Numbered from the stretch's first letter, positions 1 through 9,702 are shown. The stretch: DNA of 64,000 nucleotides from Desulfoscipio gibsoniae DSM 7213 (GCF_000233715.2 NC_021184.1:2938001-3002000); one strand, 5' to 3'. Made by a program: numbers and translations. Notes: generated by a model not told the origin, from the letters alone.

Positions 1-2740
1 GGGAGGCTGCTTCATCAGCGGGAATAAAAAGACGTTCTTTAATCCAAAGCAATAGTTCCTCCCCGTCAGGGGGCGCATACCCGGGCGCGGTCCGCTTTAG
101 TTTACCGTCCAATTCCCGGACTAAGGCCTCCGGGATTGCGGGCCGTAAATGAGGTGCATATACCAGCTCTTTCAATAATTCCTGGCTCAAACCCGACTGC
201 TGGTCGGAGAAAGGGGTGTCGTCTTCATACATATATTTGTTGGTCTGGCGCCAAATTACATCAGACGCAAAGGGAGACGGTTGGTGGGTAACTGTTTCGC
301 TGATCCCGATTCGGCCATCGTTTATTTCGTCCAACAGTTGTTTGACCGTCTCCAAATCAAATTCATCCTTCAGGCAGGTGCGCCAGGTCTCCAGCATGAT
401 GGGAAAATCGGCATATGGGGTGACCGCTGCCATTAATTTTTTAGCCCTGAGGCGGTTGAGCCACAGAGGCATGCGCTTTTTGAAACCGGCCCTGGGCAAT
501 AGCAGGGCACGTCCCGCGTTTTCACGAAATTTGGCACCGAAAAAGCCTGAGCTTTCCAATTTGCTCCGTAAAAGATGCTCCAGATTTTGGGGCGAAACCA
601 GGGAGAAAAGATCCAGCGGCGCAAAACTATGGGGCAGCATTAACATGACGCTGTTGTTGCTGACATATATCTCCAGGGGATAACCGAACTTTCTCTCCCA
701 GGCGGCGGCCAAAGCCATGGCCAAAGGCCGGTTGACTTTGCCGCCCCACAGGGTATGTATAATAACCTGTTTGCTGTCCGCCGTGTTCAGGGGGTCGGCA
801 AAATGTTCAATTAATATATGATGTCGGTGGGGCAAAGGTTGGCCCGTCGCTTCTTTTTGCTCTTTGAGAAATGCCAGGAGCCGTTCGACGGCGTATGGGG
901 ACCACGTGTTTTTGAACACCGGCTGATGCGCGAACCATTCTGTTTCCAGGTTTTGATCCGCCTCTTCCAAAAAGAGGCCTATTTTTTCGGCAAAATAGAA
1001 GTCCCGGTTTTGCTCTTCCGCCCGCCAGAAGGGTATGATGTTAATTGTTCGATCACCGGGCACTACTTCCACATCATTGTGCGTAACACGCATAATCCGC
1101 CATACCCGGGTACCCAGCATAAAGGTTTCGCCCACGTTCCGCTCCCAAACGAACTCCTCATCCAGTTCACCTATCTTGGCCTTGGTATCCATCAAGCGGA
1201 GGTCATAGTAACCCCTGTCGGGGATGGTGCCGCCTCCCTGGTAAACCAGGCGGACCGCCCCGTCCCGGGCTTTGACCGTATGGTCCAGCTTATCCCAAAT
1301 AATGCGGGGTTTAAGTTCGCGCAAGCGGGTATCCGCATAGCGGCCCGCCAACATTTCCAGCAGCAGGTCATAACTTTTCCGGGGCAAATGGCGATAGGGA
1401 TAACTGGTCTTAAGGAAAGCATAAAGCTCATCCACGTCCCAGGTCTGAACGGCGGTCATAGACAACAGCACCTGCGCCAGCACATCCAAGGTCGCTTCAA
1501 TAGGAGCGATGGGCTCAATCTCGGCCGCAGGCAGGTTAAGTGAAGTTACCGCAGCTTCCAAAAAATCGTGCCCGAAAACAGGGAACAAAGTCCCCCGGCT
1601 CACCTGGCCCACCCCGTGGCCGGCCCGGCCAATCCTTTGGACGGCAGCAGTCAGCGAGGGCGGGGTTTGCACCAAAATTACCGTATCCAGTTCGCCGATA
1701 TCAATGCCTAATTCGAGGGAATTGGTAGCTACAATTCCTTTCAGTTCACCATGTTTAAGTTTGTGTTCCACCGCCAGGCGGAGTTCCCGGGCCAGTGAGC
1801 CATGGTGGGAGTAAACCAGGGGCTCGCCCGCGGCATCATTGATATAGCGGGTTAGTTTTTCAACTGTCCGGCGGTTATTGCAAAACACCAGGGTGGCATT
1901 GTTTTCGCGAATCACCTTCGTCAAGGCGGCAGCCAATGCCTGCCAAAGAGCGTCTTGCTCCCCCTCCACCCCATCATTATTCTGTTTAATAGCATCAACG
2001 GTCAAGTTATATTGTTTTTTGACAGTCGACCGCAAGATAACCACCGGCCGCTTTTCATAACGATAGTCCTCACCGGCTTGCCGTGCTTTGAGGCCACCCA
2101 CAAATTCAGCGACCGGTTCCAGGGGCCGGACCGTAGCGGATAAGGCGATACGTTGGAATTCACCCGCCAAAGGAACAAGCCGGTCCACCGCCGTGATCAG
2201 ATGGGTGCCCCGTTTGCTGTCCAAGACGGCATGGATTTCGTCCAAAATAACCGTTTCCACCCCGCTTAAAATCATTCGGTTGTTTTTGGAACTGAGCAAT
2301 AGATTGAGACTCTCAGGTGTGGTAATTAGAATTTCGGGCGGCCTGCGCAGCATCTGCCGGCGTTCGTTTTGCGGGGTGTCTCCACTGCGGGTGAGTACCC
2401 GAATAGGGGGAAACAGCTCACCTACTTCTTCAAAATACGCCCGCATCTCTTCGAGGGGCTTCAACAGGTTGCGCTGCACATCGTTATTAAGGGCCTTCAA
2501 GGGCGAAACATACAAGACCCGTACCCGACCACCCAGCCAATCGCCGGTAATTAGCTTTTGCAGTGACCAGAGAAAGGCGGTCAGGGTTTTACCGCTACCC
2601 GTGGGAGCTGTAATTAAGACATGCTCGCCTTTGGCAACACGGGGCCAGGCCTGGGCCTGAATATCGGTAGGCAAGCCCACCTTTTCGACAAACCATTTGC
2701 GGATAAGCGGATGAAATAAATCAAGAACGGAGTGATTCAT
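1..2740 (-). CDS. Lhr-family DEAD/DEAH-box helicase (3' end outside the window)
   Basis: An open frame runs without a stop from an ATG at 2740 to the window edge (at least 913 codons). It starts 8 bp after an AAGGAGG site. Translation shows a Walker A motif APTGSGKT near residues 43-50, a DEIH box near residue 165, a SAT motif near residue 200 and a QRIGRAGH motif VI about 350 residues in. A long C-terminal part follows, of the kind found in Lhr (large helicase-related) proteins. Lhr proteins are ATP-dependent 3'-5' DNA or RNA-DNA helicases linked to DNA repair. The C-terminus lies outside the window. No operon partner is visible upstream, where an IS element and a tiny ORF lie. The helicase superfamily is certain; Lhr rather than another SF2 helicase rests on the motif set and the length. 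Confidence 0.9.
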   Translation of the reverse strand, partial: MNHSVLDLFHPLIRKWFVEKVGLPTDIQAQAWPRVAKGEHVLITAPTGSGKTLTAFLWSLQKLITGDWLGGRVRVLYVSPLKALNNDVQRNLLKPLEEMRAYFEEVGELFPPIRVLTRSGDTPQNERRQMLRRPPEILITTPESLNLLLSSKNNRMILSGVETVILDEIHAVLDSKRGTHLITAVDRLVPLAGEFQRIALSATVRPLEPVAEFVGGLKARQAGEDYRYEKRPVVILRSTVKKQYNLTVDAIKQNNDGVEGEQDALWQALAAALTKVIRENNATLVFCNNRRTVEKLTRYINDAAGEPLVYSHHGSLARELRLAVEHKLKHGELKGIVATNSLELGIDIGELDTVILVQTPPSLTAAVQRIGRAGHGVGQVSRGTLFPVFGHDFLEAAVTSLNLPAAEIEPIAPIEATLDVLAQVLLSMTAVQTWDVDELYAFLKTSYPYRHLPRKSYDLLLEMLAGRYADTRLRELKPRIIWDKLDHTVKARDGAVRLVYQGGGTIPDRGYYDLRLMDTKAKIGELDEEFVWERNVGETFMLGTRVWRIMRVTHNDVEVVPGDRTINIIPFWRAEEQNRDFYFAEKIGLFLEEADQNLETEWFAHQPVFKNTWSPYAVERLLAFLKEQKEATGQPLPHRHHILIEHFADPLNTADSKQVIIHTLWGGKVNRPLAMALAAAWERKFGYPLEIYVSNNSVMLMLPHSFAPLDLFSLVSPQNLEHLLRSKLESSGFFGAKFRENAGRALLLPRAGFKKRMPLWLNRLRAKKLMAAVTPYADFPIMLETWRTCLKDEFDLETVKQLLDEINDGRIGISETVTHQPSPFASDVIWRQTNKYMYEDDTPFSDQQSGLSQELLKELVYAPHLRPAIPEALVRELDGKLKRTAPGYAPPDGEELLLWIKERLFIPADEAAS

Positions 2741-3126
2741 AAGAACCTCCTTGTGAAACCTAGAATTACGCACCTGTATTTGGACAGAGGAACCTGTCCA
2801 AGTTTTAAGCCAACTTACCAAATGGACAACTTTTCGCAGTAACATCCTATAATCAACCAGCAAGTAGAAACGAAATCTCCAGCAACGAACCAGATACTGC
2901 TTATATATTTTTTGAATTTTTTTTTAAGTGGACGTTATTCATTTTTCAATTACTTATTTCTCAAAACATATCCCAAAGGATATGAAAAAATAACCCTTAT
3001 GGCATCCGGATGCGTGACGTCCCGAAAGTAACAGTGCACAGTGTTAGGAAACGTCTATCATATTTTCCTCAACCCCCACCGCAGGTGATTCGCTCATTGT
3101 TGATGAAATCAGTATATGGAGGCTAA
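2741..3126. other. Intergenic stretch with a small hairpin
   Basis: No gene is visible. A perfect 8-bp inverted repeat (TTGGACAG/CTGTCCAA) at 2780-2801 lies 40 bp upstream of the helicase start. It is followed on the plus strand by GTTTT. It could be an operator or a weak terminator. The rest is AT-rich without a recognisable signal. Confidence 0.35.
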
Positions 3127-3285
3127 ATGCGCCAAAGCTTTAGTTATATTATATACGGTGAAGAATTTAATCCCAACAATATTGATGTAGAAGTTGCCTG
3201 GCCGTTTAATGACGAACAGGAGGTAACGCGTTTATTGTTAGCCGTTCAGACGGCGGTATGTATGCAAGAAGTCTTGCTTCTGTAA
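3127..3285 (+). CDS. Small uncharacterised protein, 52 aa
   Basis: A 52-codon frame starts with ATG 4 bp after a GGAGG site and ends with TAA. The product is acidic (starts MRQSFSYIIYGEEF) and I recognise no family. Its stop codon overlaps the left target-site duplication of the IS4-type element, so the element landed exactly at the 3' end of this ORF. Without the IS the stop codon would be the same, so the frame is probably not truncated. The good ribosome-binding site argues for a real gene; no homology can be claimed. Confidence 0.4.
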   Translation: MRQSFSYIIYGEEFNPNNIDVEVAWPFNDEQEVTRLLLAVQTAVCMQEVLLL

Positions 3286-3288
3286 TTA

Positions 3289-4893
3289 ACTCAACTTTCG
3301 CACCTTAAAAATAAGCTCAAGCTCTTAATATGCAAGCGTTTTGGAATTATTAATATCAAGCAACTGCTCTTTTCTGAAGCGAACTTTTCAGAAAGGCAGG
3401 TAATTGCTCGAAAAACGTATCCAAAAAATGTTGAATTTGTTCTTCAGAAAGAAGAAATTCCTTGCTAAATGATGAGGCGAAAAGATCTATGATTAAAAGA
3501 ACAGCTTCGGTAAAGCGAATATCCTCAATTTCATCGCAACACAGATAAAAGAGCTCGCCAAGGGTCTTGGGGTCTTTCTCCTCTCTGGCACTTAAAGCCA
3601 GCATGATATATCGCACAAAGACAATGGTGGTATGAGCAGTAAGCGCATCATAACTACGGCACTGGAATTCCTTTGCCAAATGCAAATGGGACTTTGTGAC
3701 TTTGAAGAAACACTCGATTTCCCAGCGTTTGCCATAAATACGGATAACTTCTTCATCAGATAGCTCAAGGTTTGTTGTTAAGATTGCCAACCATTTTTTT
3801 GAGCGGTTACGGTCTCGAACGAAGATGATTTTTACCAGAACGTCATTTCCGTTTTGGGCCTTACCAAGCCCGACAACGACGGATGATAGAATCTTGGCCC
3901 GCCCGCGTTTTTTGCGAAGAACTTTGTAAAGTTGACCCAATGTATATTCGCTTCCATTATAGGTGTAATAAACGCGGTGCATATTCTTGAGCATACAAAC
4001 AACATGCAAATGGTATTCTGTCAGCACCCGCTTGATTACGACTGGAAAGGCAAACCAGCTATCAAAAAGCAGGGTACTCGCACAAAGTTGAAAAGGGTTC
4101 ACTTGGTCGAGAAGCGAGAACATAGTTTCTGTGGATTTTTGAATAGCTTCTTTGCGACGGCGGTATCCAACTGTCCGTTTGTCAATCCTTTGATTTAGCC
4201 CCTGGTAACGATTTTTCTCTTTATCAGAGCTAAGCAGAGAGAACGCAAGGGGCAGAAAGGTTCCACCATCAGACCAACCCAAGGTCAGCATCCGAAACCC
4301 TTTCAGATACCGATTTGTTGAATGATCGTGAACCCGGGACAATAATTCAACCGATTTACTACGGTTTCTGGAATAAGTAGAGTCGTCTAAAATCAATACA
4401 CGAGCCCGGCCCTCTGATGTCAGGGGTAAAAGTCTTGTTTTGATGAGAAATGAGCTGATTGTAACAAGAAATTTCCGCCAATTGAATGTAGGCCTGTTTA
4501 GAAAACGATATATCGCATCTTTGGAAGGAGCGTTATCTATACGACCTGACTCCAATGTTCGATAAAGATTTTTCCCTTGAAATACAAGGGAAAAGATAAA
4601 TTGGAAAAGGAACAATGGCGATAGACCGGATTCTTTTCGGATATTCGCCTGGTGCAAAAAGGTTCCTATTTTTGCCTGCTTTATAAACCGATCAGAATAA
4701 GATTTAGCCTGTTCATTGTTATCATTTTTTGGTAAAATTATAGCCACAGAAAACATCCTTTCTTGGTGTGTTGTTGTGGTGACTACATTTTACCAAAAAA
4801 GGCGTGTTTTCTGTTTGTTTTTGCTTAAAAAAGTTGGCCTAAATTCTTATTTTGTAAGGGGTTAGACTGATTTTTGAACTGCGAAAGTTGAGT
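3289..4893 (-). mobile_element. Complete IS4-family insertion sequence, 1605 bp
   Basis: The element has 14-bp perfect terminal inverted repeats (ACTCAACTTTCGCA at 3289-3302, its complement at 4880-4893). Both ends are flanked by the 5-bp direct repeat AATTA (3284-3288 and 4894-4898), the expected target-site duplication. One intact transposase gene fills it on the minus strand. Intact ends, intact gene and perfect duplication suggest a recent insertion. The exact IS4 subgroup needs comparison with known elements. Confidence 0.92.
3356..4756 (-). CDS. IS4-family DDE transposase
   Basis: The 466-residue protein has the DDE layout of IS4 transposases: DDSTYSRNRSK near residue 125, FDSWFAFP near residue 230, and the Y-x2-R-x3-E-x6-K signature in YGKRWEIECFFKVTK near residue 345. 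It cuts and pastes the surrounding element by acting on the 14-bp terminal repeats. The frame is intact and runs almost from end to end of the IS. Two decayed relics elsewhere (18388-18490 and 55590-56105) are related IS4-type pieces but not copies of this one. Confidence 0.93.
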   Translation of the reverse strand: MFSVAIILPKNDNNEQAKSYSDRFIKQAKIGTFLHQANIRKESGLSPLFLFQFIFSLVFQGKNLYRTLESGRIDNAPSKDAIYRFLNRPTFNWRKFLVTISSFLIKTRLLPLTSEGRARVLILDDSTYSRNRSKSVELLSRVHDHSTNRYLKGFRMLTLGWSDGGTFLPLAFSLLSSDKEKNRYQGLNQRIDKRTVGYRRRKEAIQKSTETMFSLLDQVNPFQLCASTLLFDSWFAFPVVIKRVLTEYHLHVVCMLKNMHRVYYTYNGSEYTLGQLYKVLRKKRGRAKILSSVVVGLGKAQNGNDVLVKIIFVRDRNRSKKWLAILTTNLELSDEEVIRIYGKRWEIECFFKVTKSHLHLAKEFQCRSYDALTAHTTIVFVRYIMLALSAREEKDPKTLGELFYLCCDEIEDIRFTEAVLLIIDLFASSFSKEFLLSEEQIQHFLDTFFEQLPAFLKSSLQKRAVA

Positions 4894-5125
4894 AATTAAT
4901 TTATAAACTTAACATTTACATTCTTTTCATTAGTTCTTAACATTAATTAATAAATGCTGATCACTCGTATATCTAAACAGTTGACCACCGGTAGAACAAG
5001 ACCGTAGTCTCGTGAACCTATTACGATCTTTTTCTTCATCCTTGAGACTTTCGGTAGGAATCGAGAACGCCGGTGATCTTATCCAAGACTTGAAGCAAGC
5101 CCTAAAGGAGGAATAGCAATTAACT

Positions 5126-5572
5126 ATGAATATGCCTATTGACAAGAATAAAAGGTGGATAACAGGGTTGCACGAAAGCATTAACCAACTTGGTAAAGAT
5201 CTGCAAGCCGCAATAATGAAACCAGTTGGTAAGCAATGCGCTTCAGACCTATTCTCATTATGTGAAAGCTATTTGAGAAATAAAATAGATACAACTGAAG
5301 ATCTTATAAATGGTTGGAATACTCTTCGGGAGAAACGAAACTTGAAAGGGAAATGGGAACTTGAAGGGGATAAAATCCGAGGCACCTTTTACGAATGTGG
5401 TTGTCCACTTATTCGATCGGGAATGATCGATCTTCATCCTATCCAATACTATTGCTCCCAAGGAATGATGGAGATGATTTTTTCCAAAGCAGCGAAAAAA
5501 ACGGTAAAGGTTGAGATTAAACGTTCGATTGGTTGGGGTGACGATGTATGCGAATTCTTAATAAAACTCTAA
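5126..5572 (+). CDS. Uncharacterised protein, possibly DUF6144/ATC-hydrolase-like
   Basis: This 148-residue protein has no signal peptide or membrane segment. Its C-terminal half contains a GCPLIRSG stretch, a histidine/proline loop, YCSQGMMEMIF and a final GDDVCEFLIKL strand. These recall small cysteine-containing proteins related to L-2-amino-thiazoline-4-carboxylate hydrolase or DUF6144; that is recognition by eye only. An AAGGAGG site lies about 15 bp before the ATG, which is longer than usual, so the start is not certain. It stands alone between the IS4-type element and the RidA operon terminator. Function unknown. Confidence 0.55.
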   Translation: MNMPIDKNKRWITGLHESINQLGKDLQAAIMKPVGKQCASDLFSLCESYLRNKIDTTEDLINGWNTLREKRNLKGKWELEGDKIRGTFYECGCPLIRSGMIDLHPIQYYCSQGMMEMIFSKAAKKTVKVEIKRSIGWGDDVCEFLIKL

Positions 5573-5828
5573 TTAAAGGTTACCAGTATTCTTCTCTTGC
5601 TCATAATTTCCGGGAGACTCGCTAAATCCTGTTCTGCAGCTTCGATTATATTAGTTGGATACTTTAGCATGGATACGGCTCCTTAAATCTGCCATAACAT
5701 CGCAGAACGCAGCACTTTCCAGCACGGCCTTGTTCTTCGACCTCGTCCAGCTTGCCTAAAGTTCCAATAGGGTTTGTTGTTCCTCAAAAAAGCTTCTGGC
5801 TCATGATAAAATAATAAGGCTAAAAAAA
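5573..5828. other. Intergenic stretch, probable coding remnant
   Basis: No intact gene. The minus strand has a short open stretch rich in Cys and charged residues (around 5690-5780) that I cannot assign. It may be a gene remnant. Confidence 0.2.
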
Positions 5829-5859
5829 GGGGACATACCTCCTTCGGAGGAATGTCCCC
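5829..5859 (-). terminator. Intrinsic terminator of the RidA operon
   Basis: An inverted repeat (GGGGACAT ... ATGTCCCC, with an inner CTCC/GGAG stem and TTCG loop) is followed on the minus strand by a run of seven T. It lies 64 bp after the RidA stop codon and should end the long minus-strand operon. Confidence 0.8.
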
Positions 5860-5923
5860 AATTAGTGGGGGTAACAGCCAAAGATTGCTTGGCTAACGCT
5901 CGCAATGACAAGCGGCTGTAGTA

Positions 5924-6325
5924 CTAGTTTGCTGATCCAATCACAGCGTCCATTTCTATTTCGATGAGCTGGGCAGGACGAAACAGGGTGGATATCCCCA
6001 CCAGGGTACACAGGGGTTTGATGTCCTTAAAAAATTCCGAGTAAGCCTCAATGTATTCCTTGGCCCGGGTCATGTCCGTGGCATACATCTTGACCCTGAT
6101 TACTTCCTCCCGCCTGGACCCGGCCTGCTCCAGAAAACCAATCATCCTTTCCAAAATGTATTTCGTCTGGGCATAGCCGTCATTTTCCCCGTAGACACTG
6201 CCGTCGGGCTGAACCGAAGTGGTCCCGCCGACGTATACGAAGGGCCCCACCTTGACCACCCGGCTGTAGCCCGCCTTATCTTCCAGGGGTGCCCCGGACG
6301 AATAATTAGTTCTCTCCATATTCAT
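5924..6325 (-). CDS. RidA family reactive imine/enamine deaminase
   Basis: A protein of about 133 residues with the RidA (YjgF/YER057c/UK114) pattern: GPFVYVGGTT early, repeated short beta strands, and the C-terminal LFRPAQLIEIEMDAVIG region, which carries the conserved arginine. RidA proteins hydrolyse 2-imino acids made by PLP enzymes or by FAD amino acid dehydrogenases to keto acids and ammonia. It is last in the operon, right after the FAD dehydrogenase subunits, which fits clearing of an imine product. I prefer the ATG at 6325, 8 bp after AGGAGGG; a second ATG 6 bp upstream is too close to that site. Confidence 0.88.
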   Translation of the reverse strand: MNMERTNYSSGAPLEDKAGYSRVVKVGPFVYVGGTTSVQPDGSVYGENDGYAQTKYILERMIGFLEQAGSRREEVIRVKMYATDMTRAKEYIEAYSEFFKDIKPLCTLVGISTLFRPAQLIEIEMDAVIGSAN

Positions 6326-6355
6326 CAACATTTCCCTCCTGTTTGTGGTTTGTGA

Positions 6356-7477
6356 TTATTTTTTGGGAATAAAGCGGTCATAGCGAAAAGCGTCCAGGGA
6401 CAGCGACGGCCGGTCATGGATCACCAATTCCGCCATGACCTGTCCCACAGCAGGTGATATACCGTAGCCATGTCCGCTGAAACCGCAGGCCAGGAACAGC
6501 CCCGGTATTTCGTCCACCTTGCTTAATACGGGGACATGGTCGGCTGTTACGTCCAGAAAGCCCGACCAGGTGCGGATAATATCAGCCTGATCCAGGACGG
6601 GAAAATAACCGAGAATGGCCCGGCAGATGCTGGGGGCGGTGATGTTCCTGGTCATAGGCCTGGATTCCTCCGAGGCAAATGGTTCCAAGCCGGTCATCCC
6701 CCCAAAGACAAAAGAGCCGTGTTTGGTCTGGTGACCGTAAAAGTCGGAACCGGCCGTACCGATCATCTGGGGAAACATGGGAGGCTGTTGGCCCGTCACC
6801 AGGGCCTCCACCAGCACCTTTTGCATGGGCACGTCAATGCCCACCGAATTAGCGATGAACCGGGAAGCAAAACCGGCTGCCACCAACACCTGGTCTGATT
6901 CATAAGTACCCGCACCGGTTTTAATGCCACCTACCTTACCTTTACGCAACAGGATGGACTGCACTGTTTCCCCGGTAACAAATTCGGCCCCCATTTCTCT
7001 GGCCCTTTTGTAAAAAGCCAGGGTGGTCCGCATGGGGTTGGCATGCCCGTCTGTGGGGCAGTAGCTGGCCACCATAACTTCCTCCGAAGCATAAGGGCAG
7101 ATTTCCCGCACCTCTTGCCTGTCGATGAGTTTTAAGTCAAGACCCGCCGAACGCCCCTGGCTGACAATCCGCTCCAGAATTTTGGCATGCTCTTCGGTTT
7201 TACCCAGGCGCAGGTTCCCTTTCCGCTCGTATTCCACGTCAACTCCCAGTTCATCCGAAAGGCCCGGCCAAAGGTTTTGCACGGCATGCCTGGCCAGAGG
7301 CATCTCCCGCAAATCCCTGGCCGACTGCCGGACCCCGCCGCCGTTGCGGCTGGAAGCTTCTATGCCGATCTCATTCTTTTCGATGACCAGGGCTTTTATT
7401 TTTAGCTTGGTCAGATAATAGGCCAGGGCGCAGCCGATCACCCCGCCGCCGACAATGATAATTTCCTTTTTATTCAT
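6356..7477 (-). CDS. DAO-type FAD-dependent amino acid dehydrogenase (SoxB/HcnC-like)
   Basis: A dehydrogenase of 373 residues, starting at the ATG at 7477 because the next residues form the FAD-binding GGGVIGCALAYYL motif. An SRNGGGVRQ segment follows near residue 45, and the end is CGFSGHGYGISPAVGQVMAEL, as in sarcosine oxidase beta and D-amino acid dehydrogenases. It oxidises an amino or N-alkylamino acid to the imine and passes electrons to partner flavin/Fe-S subunits. Its start overlaps the stop of the preceding [2Fe-2S] gene by 8 bp, so the two are translationally coupled. The substrate is unknown; the operon context suggests an N-substituted or gamma-glutamylated glutamate or a related amino acid. 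Confidence 0.88.
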   Translation of the reverse strand: MNKKEIIIVGGGVIGCALAYYLTKLKIKALVIEKNEIGIEASSRNGGGVRQSARDLREMPLARHAVQNLWPGLSDELGVDVEYERKGNLRLGKTEEHAKILERIVSQGRSAGLDLKLIDRQEVREICPYASEEVMVASYCPTDGHANPMRTTLAFYKRAREMGAEFVTGETVQSILLRKGKVGGIKTGAGTYESDQVLVAAGFASRFIANSVGIDVPMQKVLVEALVTGQQPPMFPQMIGTAGSDFYGHQTKHGSFVFGGMTGLEPFASEESRPMTRNITAPSICRAILGYFPVLDQADIIRTWSGFLDVTADHVPVLSKVDEIPGLFLACGFSGHGYGISPAVGQVMAELVIHDRPSLSLDAFRYDRFIPKK

Positions 7478-7820
7478 ATTTTCTTTCACCTTTTTCTTTT
7501 GTAACCCCGTCGTTGGCGTATACACTCATAGGAATGGGCCGGGCCGGTGAGCGGGATAAAGGGATGTCCACCTCAACCGGATCCAGTCCCAGCTCTTTAG
7601 CCATAATGCCCTGAACCAGGCGATTGCAAGTCTGTCCCTGGCAGAGCCCCATGCCCACCCGCAGGTACCTTTTAATTTCATTCATTGTGCGCATTCCATC
7701 GTATATCGCTCTTCTGATTTCTCCCCTGGTGATTTCCTCACACCGACAAATGATCAGCGAATCGTCCGGCCGGGCTACAAATTCACCCTCAGGCGGGGTT
7801 CGCATAATTCTCTTGCTCAT
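7470..7820 (-). CDS. BFD-like [2Fe-2S]-binding subunit of the dehydrogenase
   Basis: This is a small protein of 116 residues with the BFD-type ligand set CRCEE ... CQGQTC (C-x-C and C-x4-C, residues about 25-65). In hydrogen cyanide synthase, opine oxidase and D-hydroxyproline dehydrogenase complexes such a domain carries electrons between two flavin subunits. The start at 7820 follows an AAGGAGG site; longer in-frame versions have no such signal. It overlaps the following DAO-type gene. A 130-bp repeat separates it from the other three subunits upstream, so the operon may have been interrupted. Confidence 0.85.
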   Translation of the reverse strand: MSKRIMRTPPEGEFVARPDDSLIICRCEEITRGEIRRAIYDGMRTMNEIKRYLRVGMGLCQGQTCNRLVQGIMAKELGLDPVEVDIPLSRSPARPIPMSVYANDGVTKEKGERKYE

Positions 7821-7966
7821 TACAGGCCTCCTTGTAAGAAGCTGCGCCACAAGAACGGTCCATCGTCTTTTTCCGTTAAGGAAAGGAACACAGCGCTTCG
7901 GTGAATGTCCTCGATTTTTTAGCCACACTTCCCGGACACTCGAATCGTTCCCATGGCTCCGCTAAC

Positions 7967-8097
7967 TTTGAAGCAAGCTCTTAATTCAGGGGGAGATTCA
8001 ACTCTCCCTGAATTTTAGAACTGCAAAATGTATGACTTAGTTGGCGTTGTACTCCACTTATAGAAGTGGGAGACTTACGCCAAGTTAGTAGGTTAAA
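7967..8097. repeat. ~130-bp two-hairpin repeat, copy A
   Basis: One of three related copies (also 15556-15686 and 17779-17908), all in the same orientation. It contains a hairpin around TTCAGGG/CCCTGAA, the stretch AGAACTGCAAA, a second hairpin CCACTT-atag-AAGTGG, and a conserved end GCCAAGTTAGT. It has no ORF. The layout resembles the palindromic ends of IS200/IS605 elements or a non-autonomous MITE derived from one; that is inference. Confidence 0.75.
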
Positions 8098-8109
8098 TTG
8101 CTTTATAGT

Positions 8110-9702
8110 TTAAAGGGGTTTAAAAAATCTTGCCTTCATTGAGCAGTCGAGCGGTACTTTCATAGTCAGGACCGCCGTCTCGTCCATAGCCCTGGTGATT
8201 TTAACCCCGATAACTTCCGCTTCTCCCACAACTGCTCCCGAGCGGTCCAGGGCCGAACCCCTGGCCCCCACCTCCGGCAGGGGGTAAAATTCGTAAGGTA
8301 TGGACACCGCCGCATAGCCCGGTGCATAGCTTTCATCAACCAGGAAGATAGCCTGACCGGGACAGGACACAACACACATCCCGCAGCCCGTACAGGAAAC
8401 CGATTCGTCAACGACGGGCAGATTGGTGATTTTACCGCTCACCTTGATACAGCCCTGCTTGCAAGCGTCCCGGCAGGGATTGCAGGGGATGTTCTGAGTA
8501 CACTCAATAATGGGAAAAACACCGTTTTTCCTTTTTTCCCCGGAGCAAACGCCGGAATAACCCGCAAGTTCCTCTTCGGCCAGATAGCCCCTGGCCAGCA
8601 GCGTCCGGGAAAGCGCATAGCCTTCTTCGGTATGAGTCAGGTCGGTACGCCCTTTATTTTTGTGTCCAAACATTCCTTCCCGCAACTGCCCCAGGGAGGA
8701 GTGATAATCCCCATAACGGTCCTTAAACTCAGCCTCACCCAGGTAGCCCCGCGCCCGGGCCACCGCAGCCCCGGCGACGCGGCCCTGGATCATGGCCGAA
8801 CTGGCCTCTTCAATACCTGCCACATCCCCCACGGCGTACACGCCGGGCAAAGAGGTTTCCCCGTATTCATTGCAAATCGGGACCATCCCCCCCCGGCCGG
8901 AGTTGTTTTCCATCCAGCAGTGAGACATCCTGGCCAGCTGAGACATGGGAGACAGGCCCACCGCCAGGCAGATTGTATCTACTTCCAGGTGCTTTTCGCT
9001 GCCGGGGACAGGTTGCCAATGTCCATCCACCTGGATAATAGTGGCTCCCTCCACCCGGGTGGTCCCACAGGCCTCCTTAATGGTATGGGACATGAGAAAA
9101 GGTACACCGGTGCGGGCTACCTTGGCAGCATGCACCCCGTAGCCGCCGATGCGTGAAGTAACGTCTATAACTGCCGCCAGCTGACAACCGGCCTGCAGCA
9201 GCTGGTACCCCACCACCAGCCCCACGTTGCCCGAGCCCACCATCAAAACCCGGTTGCCCGGCTTTAGGCCGTGGATATTCATCATAGTCTGGGCGGCTCC
9301 CGCCCCGATCACTCCCGGCAGGGTCCAGCCCGGAAAAGGTACACTGTTCTCCGAAGCACCGGTGGCGATAATCAGGTCATTGGCCCGGTAGTGCTCCAGC
9401 CGGTCCTTTATCATTACCGAAATCTCCTTGCCGTCAAAAATACCCAGGACCGTAGCCTGCAGGACCACTTCCACCCCCAGGGCCTGCGCTTCCTTTAAAA
9501 GCTTTTCGCCGATATGAAAGCCTCTTTCTTTGGCCTTATGTTCCTTGGAGCCGAAAAATTTGTGGATCTGCTTAAACAGCTGGCCGCCTGGCCTGGCATT
9601 TTCATCAAACACTACCACCTGCATCCCGTGGGAGGCGGCCTCTATAGCCGCGGATAAACCGGCCGGCCCCGCTCCGATGACAATTACCTCGTATCTCTTC
9701 AT
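8110..9702 (-). CDS. FAD/NAD(P)-binding oxidoreductase fused to [4Fe-4S] ferredoxin domain
   Basis: The 530-residue protein begins with the dinucleotide-binding motif GAGPAGLSAAIEA and has a second one (VGSGNVGLVVGYQL) near residue 155. A GDVAGIEEASSA flavin motif lies near residue 290. The C-terminal third carries cysteine clusters CNPCRDACKQGC and CTGCGMCVVSCPG, which should bind [4Fe-4S] centres. HcnB/OoxA-type subunits normally lack this ferredoxin extension, so electrons may leave to a ferredoxin-type acceptor, as suits an anaerobe. The ATG overlaps the stop of the preceding [2Fe-2S] gene (ATGA). It is part of the amino acid dehydrogenase complex in this operon. Confidence 0.9.
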   Translation of the reverse strand: MKRYEVIVIGAGPAGLSAAIEAASHGMQVVVFDENARPGGQLFKQIHKFFGSKEHKAKERGFHIGEKLLKEAQALGVEVVLQATVLGIFDGKEISVMIKDRLEHYRANDLIIATGASENSVPFPGWTLPGVIGAGAAQTMMNIHGLKPGNRVLMVGSGNVGLVVGYQLLQAGCQLAAVIDVTSRIGGYGVHAAKVARTGVPFLMSHTIKEACGTTRVEGATIIQVDGHWQPVPGSEKHLEVDTICLAVGLSPMSQLARMSHCWMENNSGRGGMVPICNEYGETSLPGVYAVGDVAGIEEASSAMIQGRVAGAAVARARGYLGEAEFKDRYGDYHSSLGQLREGMFGHKNKGRTDLTHTEEGYALSRTLLARGYLAEEELAGYSGVCSGEKRKNGVFPIIECTQNIPCNPCRDACKQGCIKVSGKITNLPVVDESVSCTGCGMCVVSCPGQAIFLVDESYAPGYAAVSIPYEFYPLPEVGARGSALDRSGAVVGEAEVIGVKITRAMDETAVLTMKVPLDCSMKARFFKPL